NCBI GenBank assembly: GCA_022712815.1
Contig: JAFLJW010000302.1
Location: 1-5,488 of the forward strand
Source: Pseudodesulfovibrio sp.
Lineage (GTDB): Bacteria > Desulfobacterota > Desulfovibrionia > Desulfovibrionales > Desulfovibrionaceae
Reading direction: 5' to 3'
DNA: 5,488 nt
Part shown: positions 1-3,338 of the stretch, piece by piece
How the letters are laid out: every line of letters begins with the position of its first letter
How positions within the stretch are numbered: position 1 is the first letter of the stretch
Position numbers and translations under genes: made by a program
The notes under the pieces: generated by a model
Told to the model about the DNA's origin: nothing
The model's input: only the letters and a program-made list of their open reading frames with translations
The model's database searches: none

Positions 1-12
1 CTCTTCCGATCT
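1..12 (+). other. Untrimmed Illumina adapter remnant
   Basis: The first 12 bases, CTCTTCCGATCT, are identical to the 3' end of the standard Illumina TruSeq adapter and sit exactly at the contig edge. This is sequencing-library sequence, not genomic DNA. The reading frame that continues into the kinase fragment runs through it only by chance. Confidence 0.93.
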
Positions 13-654
13 GTAGAGAGTATTGACCGTGTTAAAGATAAGATAACGGTACAGAACGATAGAGTTATAGGAATAGAAACGATTATTGGTGAACTTGAAA
101 TAGAAAGATTGAGTAAAGAAGAAACATTAAACTTGCAAATAGATCTTGATGAAAATGCAATCAATCACTTGAGGAATCAATACAGTCTACAATTTTTATC
201 ACTCCTTGGAATTGTTCTTATTACAGTGTTAATAATGTTTAGTATCTTAAGCAAAGTCTTTAAAAGAATTTTTGATGGTATTAATGTCTACACGACCAAA
301 GTGGTTTCAGGGCATATGGATGCAACTTTTGATAAATCTAATATTGATGAAATAGATTTTATTGGATCTCAAATTGAAGTGCTTGCCAATTCAATGATTA
401 CAATAAACAATTCTTTAAAAATAGAAATAGGTAATCGAAAAAAAACAGAAACTGATTTAAGAGATATTAATGTGAACTTGGAGAAAATTGTTTCGAAAAG
501 AACTGAAAACTTAGAAAGTTCAAATAAGCGCTTGTCTTTGTCCCTTGATGAGGTTGAAGCTGTGAAAACTGAACTTGAAGTAATGAATGACGAGTTACAA
601 CACTCGGTTGTTAAATTAGTAGAGACTCAAAATGAACTTGTTGAATCTGAAAAA
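13..654 (+). CDS. Sensor histidine kinase fragment (TM-HAMP-coiled coil), truncated at both ends
   Basis: The frame is open from the first genomic base, so this is the middle of a gene whose start lies off the contig. The TTG at 109 is merely an internal Leu codon. In order one sees a helical, charged segment that would be the end of a periplasmic sensor domain; a hydrophobic transmembrane helix at about 193-252 (residues such as FLSLLGIVLITVLIMFSIL); a HAMP-like linker at about 253-408 with a DEIDFIG element; and a long heptad-rich coiled coil ending in LVESEKMA. In many hybrid and sensor kinases, SEKMA is followed directly by (A/S)LG and the HisKA His box. Here neither HisKA nor the HATPase domain follows, so no kinase activity can be encoded. 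Base composition is very AT-rich (15/60 G+C in 421-480), unlike everything downstream. The family call rests on domain architecture, and the exact sensor family is unknown. Confidence 0.78.
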
Positions 655-668
655 ATGGCTGCTGACGG
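652..668. other. Probable chimeric junction between kinase fragment and hlyC-like gene
   Basis: Protein family and base composition both switch abruptly here. Upstream is AT-rich kinase coiled coil ending Ser-Glu-Lys-Met-Ala. Downstream is GC-rich sequence beginning Ala-Asp-Gly that leads into an HlyC-family acyltransferase. The bases AAAATGGCTGC at the seam could belong to either parent: to the kinase codons for Lys-Met-Ala-(Ala/Ser), or to an initiating Met-Ala-Ala. A short shared sequence of this kind is typical of template-switch, ligation or microhomology joins. It is more likely a library, amplification or assembly artefact than a biological fusion. Confidence 0.7.
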
Positions 669-1131
669 GGCTGCAGATCAGGATGTGAAGGCTGGCGATG
701 ACGCAGCGCAGGCCGATGATTCGGCAGAGCGGCAGCGGACGCCTTTGGACGTGATTCCTGAGGTGTTGTGGTTGTTGACGCAGTCGCCGCAGCATAAGTT
801 TATGTTTTTAGCTGATCTTGAATGGTATTTCCTGCCGCCGTTTCGTTTGCGGCAATTCCGCGTTTTTCATAAGGACAAGGCCCCCATCGCTTATGTGAGC
901 TGGGCATATGTTTCGGACGAGGTCGAGGAACGCCTGAAAAGTGGCGCGACCCGCCTGAAGCCGGAGGACTGGCGTTCGGGCGAGAACCTGTGGCTCATCG
1001 ATCTGTGCGTGCCGTTCGGCGGCGGCGAGTTCATCCTCAAGGAACTGCGCGAAAACGTATTCAAAGAACAGAAGGTCAAGATGCTCCAGCCTGCGCCGGA
1101 TGGTAGCGGGATGGCTGTGGTCGAGTGGTGA
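655..1131 (+). CDS. RTX toxin-activating lysine acyltransferase (HlyC family)
   Basis: The product (158 aa from ATG 655) matches the HlyC/ApxC family, cytoplasmic enzymes that transfer a fatty acyl group from acyl-ACP to internal lysines of an RTX protoxin before export. Family landmarks are in the right order: the SPQH segment with the presumed catalytic His47; PPFRLRQFRVF; PIAYVSWAYVSDEVEERL; the DWRSGENLWLIDL block carrying the conserved Asp116; PFGG; and a C-terminal VKMLQP followed by GMAVVEW. HlyC itself is about 170 aa, so the gene looks essentially complete. Residues 1-30 are a variable Asp/Ala-rich tail. The start is uncertain. ATG 655 lies on the chimeric seam, has no good Shine-Dalgarno upstream, and the frame is open back into the kinase fragment, so an automatic call would extend it to the contig edge. 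The true start may have been lost at the junction. The gene is GC-rich (40/60 in 961-1020). Its likely substrate is the RTX protein at 3339, which is inferred from proximity. Confidence 0.92.
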   Translation: MAADGAADQDVKAGDDAAQADDSAERQRTPLDVIPEVLWLLTQSPQHKFMFLADLEWYFLPPFRLRQFRVFHKDKAPIAYVSWAYVSDEVEERLKSGATRLKPEDWRSGENLWLIDLCVPFGGGEFILKELRENVFKEQKVKMLQPAPDGSGMAVVEW

Positions 1132-1185
1132 AAGGGTGAGGTCAGCCTGACTCCGGTTGGCGGACCGAAAGATGACGGGCTGGAA

Positions 1186-1695
1186 TTGCTGGAGGAAGGC
1201 ATTGAGCTTTCGACTGGTGAGATTGTCGATTTGAAATGCGGACGGCTACTGGATGCTTCAATGCTTTGGCCAGCTATCGAGGACGTTTGTGGTGAGCTTT
1301 TTTCAGATACGAGTGGAGTGAGTGATCGAGAATCATTTATTGCATGGTTTGAAAATTGGGTGCCTCGTTGTGTGATTGCGGTAACTCAATCAGGAGAATG
1401 TGTTTCTTGTGCGTATGTGACGGACTTGGAGCCAATGAAGAAGGCGGTTTTTCATGCTTTTACTGCAAAGCGGCATAGGCAACCGGAAGCAACTAAGCTT
1501 CTCGCGTTGAAGGCAATCGATCACTTGATCGACAACTACCAGTTGCAGAGGTTGGAAGCTCTCGGAAGAAATGACAATCGGGTTGCAAGAATTACGGCGG
1601 CCTCGCTTGGTTTTAGAGGTGAAGGCGTGTTGCCACAGCACAAAAGACATAATGGTGAATGGAATGATTATTTTCTCAAGTCGATTACAAGGTAG
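1186..1695 (+). CDS. GNAT-family N-acetyltransferase (start uncertain)
   Basis: The predicted 169-residue protein shows a GNAT-fold C-terminal half: a motif-A-like helix region around H97-R98-Q99-P100 through KLLALKAIDHLI, then RLEALGRNDNRVARI, then the motif-B signature ASLGFRGEG (residues 139-147), ending with DYFLKSI. Such enzymes move an acetyl or other acyl group from an acyl-CoA to an amine; the substrate here is unknown. The TTG at 1186 is the most upstream standard start but has only a weak Shine-Dalgarno. A near-perfect ribosome site at 1191-1199 points instead to codon 1201, which is ATT, a very rare initiator. TTG 1231 and ATG 1261 are also in frame, but ATG 1261 would cut off the first predicted beta strand. 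The gene shares its frame with the preceding acyltransferase and only one TGA separates them. Its lower G+C (25/60 in 1321-1380) contrasts with the upstream gene. It could modify the RTX protein, provide self-protection, or be an unrelated passenger. Confidence 0.75.
   Translation: MLEEGIELSTGEIVDLKCGRLLDASMLWPAIEDVCGELFSDTSGVSDRESFIAWFENWVPRCVIAVTQSGECVSCAYVTDLEPMKKAVFHAFTAKRHRQPEATKLLALKAIDHLIDNYQLQRLEALGRNDNRVARITAASLGFRGEGVLPQHKRHNGEWNDYFLKSITR
1191..1199 (+). promoter_or_regulatory. Strong Shine-Dalgarno in front of an ATT codon
   Basis: GGAGGAAGG is an excellent ribosome-binding site. Counted from its GGAGG core, a start codon would be expected at about 1201, where the in-frame codon is ATT followed by GAG-CTT-TCG. 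A single G at 1203 would make this ATG with ideal 5-base spacing. The site therefore bears directly on where the GNAT gene begins. Confidence 0.5.
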
Positions 1696-1746
1696 TATCT
1701 AATTAAAACGATGCCCCTGAGAATCATCATAATGCCAGCTGTGTAC

Positions 1747-1752
1747 AAGGAG
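1747..1752 (+). promoter_or_regulatory. Ribosome-binding site of the Sel1-repeat gene
   Basis: AAGGAG lies 8 bases before ATG 1761, which is standard spacing. It fixes the start of the Sel1-repeat gene, and the signal peptide that follows the ATG agrees. The 65-base gap after the GNAT stop shows no terminator hairpin, so co-transcription with the upstream gene is plausible. Confidence 0.8.
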
Positions 1753-1760
1753 AATGGAGT

Positions 1761-3242
1761 ATGAATATAAGGGAAAGATTCTCCCTCGCTTGTTATTCAT
1801 TGTTTGCTGTTCTTATCTTGATAAGTTTATCAGGCCCGGCAACGGCAGGTTCTGTTGACGATGCGATCAAAGCTTACAACATTGGTGATTACGCTTCTGC
1901 TCTGGATGATTTTCGCCAGGCAGCTGAACAAGGCGATGCTCTTGCGCAATACAACCTTGGGATCATGTACGGCTATGGATATGGAGTTCCTCAAAACTAC
2001 GCTCAGGCTAAAGAGTGGTTGCTGAAGGCTGCGACTCAAGGTGTTGCCGAGGCCCAATACAAACTTGGCCAAATATATATGGAAGGCCAAGGGGTATCTA
2101 AGGATTACGCTCAGGCGGCAACATGGTTTAGAATGGCAGCTGAGCGGGGTGATGCCAAGGCACAGTACGACCTTGGGACGATGTATAGACAGCCTTTGTA
2201 CTTTTCTCAGGACTACGTTGAAGCTGTGAAGTGGTATCGCATGGCAGCCGGTCAAGGAGAAATTAAAGCACAGTATAGCCTCGGGCAAATGCACCGAAAG
2301 GGTCTAGGAGTTCCACAGGATCATGAGCAAGCGGCACATTGGTACATGTTGGCTGCAGAACAAGGGGATAACACTGCTCAATACCACCTTGGCTTGATAT
2401 TTCAAACAGGCAAGGGGCTGAAGATGGACCTACCCTTGGCCGTTGGCTGGCTTCAAAAAGCAGCCAAGCAGGGGAATGTAAACGCTCAGTTTCAACTTGG
2501 ATTGACGTACCAACTGGGCAAAGGCACTGGTCAAGATTTTTCTTTAGCTGAACATTGGTACCGATTGGCGTCGGGACAGGGCAGTGCACGTGCTCAATAT
2601 AATATCGGAGTTATGTATGCCAATGGCTATGGAATTAAGAAGAACCAAGGCGAAGCGAGGAAGTGGTATCTGAAGGCCGCAAAACAAGGTTTCATTGATG
2701 CACAGGTTAATCTCGCGTTTATGTTTTTAAGAGGTCAAGGTGTTCCCCTAGACTACACCCAATCTGCTAAATGGTTCCAGAAAGCTGCTGAGCAAGGTGA
2801 TGTACAAGCTCAGTACAATCTTGGGCAAATGTACCGTCAGGGTAAAGGGGTGCCTCAGGACTCTTCTCAAGCTGTACAATGGTATCGCAAGGCCGCTGAG
2901 CTGGGAGATGTCACTGCTCAATTCACTCTTGGAATAATGTACATGAGAGGCAAAGGGGTTTCGCAGGATTTCGATCAAGCTTGTCGATGGTTTGATCTGG
3001 CTGCCGAACAAGGTGATGCTGCTGCTCAATACAACTTGGGAGCCATGTATATTAAAGGCCAGGGTGTCTTTGAAAATTATGTGCAAGCTTACAAGTGGAT
3101 CAGTTTTGCCGCTGATCAAGATTTTTCTAATGCTAACAAGCTTAAGGAGATGATCGCCGATGAGCTAACCACAGAACAGCTAGCTGAGGCCACAAAGCTT
3201 GTCAGAGAATGGAAACCAAAAGCGGGATTTATCAGTCCATAA
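1761..3242 (+). CDS. Exported Sel1-like repeat (SLR) protein, 11 repeats
   Basis: The 493-aa product begins with a clear Sec signal peptide: Arg near the N-terminus, a hydrophobic core FAVLILISLS, and a probable cleavage after ATA around residue 29. It should be periplasmic. Residues 31-60 form a half-repeat cap of TPR type. Residues 62-457 are eleven consecutive 36-residue Sel1 repeats with consensus AQYNLGxMYxxGxGVxxDxxQAxxWYxKAAEQGD. The last 36 residues contain LTTEQLAEATKLVREW, the capping helix commonly found at the end of this family. Sel1 repeats form an alpha-solenoid used for protein-protein interaction; no catalytic residues are expected or seen. Sel1 proteins are known as immunity proteins for some lipase-type type VI effectors and as accessory factors elsewhere. 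Placement directly before a large RTX gene makes an immunity, chaperone or surface-assembly role worth considering, but this is inference. The ribosome site is strong and the start is secure. Confidence 0.95.
   Translation: MNIRERFSLACYSLFAVLILISLSGPATAGSVDDAIKAYNIGDYASALDDFRQAAEQGDALAQYNLGIMYGYGYGVPQNYAQAKEWLLKAATQGVAEAQYKLGQIYMEGQGVSKDYAQAATWFRMAAERGDAKAQYDLGTMYRQPLYFSQDYVEAVKWYRMAAGQGEIKAQYSLGQMHRKGLGVPQDHEQAAHWYMLAAEQGDNTAQYHLGLIFQTGKGLKMDLPLAVGWLQKAAKQGNVNAQFQLGLTYQLGKGTGQDFSLAEHWYRLASGQGSARAQYNIGVMYANGYGIKKNQGEARKWYLKAAKQGFIDAQVNLAFMFLRGQGVPLDYTQSAKWFQKAAEQGDVQAQYNLGQMYRQGKGVPQDSSQAVQWYRKAAELGDVTAQFTLGIMYMRGKGVSQDFDQACRWFDLAAEQGDAAAQYNLGAMYIKGQGVFENYVQAYKWISFAADQDFSNANKLKEMIADELTTEQLAEATKLVREWKPKAGFISP
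1944..3131 (+). repeat. Eleven 108-bp coding repeats (Sel1 units)
   Basis: Each unit encodes 36 residues beginning Ala-Gln and ending near Gln-Gly-Asp-x-x, with no insertions or deletions between units. DNA identity between copies is moderate, so the array is old rather than freshly amplified. The third unit departs from the rest: the usual Gly-x-Gly-Val turn is replaced by QPLYFSQ, and it stands out as the least conserved copy. The repeat structure may complicate short-read assembly here. Confidence 0.9.
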
Positions 3243-3272
3243 GCCTTTTGGAGTTAGACGAACTGAAAGCAA

Positions 3273-3300
3273 TTTAAATGGTAGCATAAAGGCTGATAAT
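3273..3300 (+). promoter_or_regulatory. Possible sigma-70-like promoter for the RTX gene
   Basis: GATAAT (3295-3300) matches the -10 consensus at five of six bases. TTTAAA, 16 bases upstream, matches the -35 at four of six. Transcription would start near 3307, directly in front of the hairpin. In AT-rich sequence such matches occur by chance, so this is tentative. Confidence 0.3.
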
Positions 3301-3307
3301 ATCTGCT

Positions 3308-3323
3308 GGCTACTTCAGTAGCC
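3308..3323 (+). other. Six-base-pair hairpin in the RTX 5' leader
   Basis: GGCTAC and GTAGCC form a perfect 6-bp stem with a TTCA loop; a T-G wobble can extend it by one pair. No run of T follows, so it is not a standard intrinsic terminator. It sits 1 base before the Shine-Dalgarno at 3325, and could stabilise the 5' end of the mRNA or affect ribosome access. Confidence 0.45.
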
Positions 3324-3324
3324 G

Positions 3325-3330
3325 AAGGGG
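3325..3330 (+). promoter_or_regulatory. Ribosome-binding site of the RTX gene
   Basis: AAGGGG lies 8 bases before ATG 3339. Together with the absence of a better upstream start, it sets the start of the long open frame that follows. Confidence 0.65.
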
Positions 3331-3338
3331 ACACGGAT

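Larger units (their letters stand above)
3243..3338. other. Intergenic region before the RTX gene
   Basis: These 96 bases separate the Sel1-repeat stop from the RTX start. They contain a possible sigma-70-like promoter, a short perfect hairpin and the ribosome-binding site of the RTX gene, listed separately. No U-tract terminator is visible after the Sel1-repeat gene, so read-through into the RTX gene is also possible. Confidence 0.6.

Noticed and set aside
109..1131. A real 340-residue kinase-HlyC fusion protein starting at TTG 109
   Set aside because: The frame is open back to the contig edge, so 109 is not a start. The kinase part lacks HisKA and ATPase domains, and composition changes abruptly at the seam.
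1129..1131. TGA read as selenocysteine to join HlyC and GNAT
   Set aside because: No convincing downstream SECIS-type hairpin is apparent, and the HlyC domain ends naturally at this point.
891..1202. Minus-strand reading frame opposite the HlyC-like gene
   Set aside because: It is a Ser/Pro-rich product typical of the antisense of GC-rich coding sequence. The forward protein has clear family motifs.
1830..3119. Several reading frames opposite or out of frame with the Sel1 gene
   Set aside because: They follow the 108-bp repeat period of the Sel1 coding sequence and encode no independent motif.
1944..3131. Possible CRISPR or tandem DNA repeat array
   Set aside because: The 108-bp period is explained by 36-residue Sel1 units in one continuous coding frame. 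There are no short identical repeats with unique spacers.
3308..3323. Intrinsic terminator after the Sel1 gene
   Set aside because: The stem is only 6 bp and is followed by GAAGGGGACA rather than a T-run, directly ahead of the RTX start codon.
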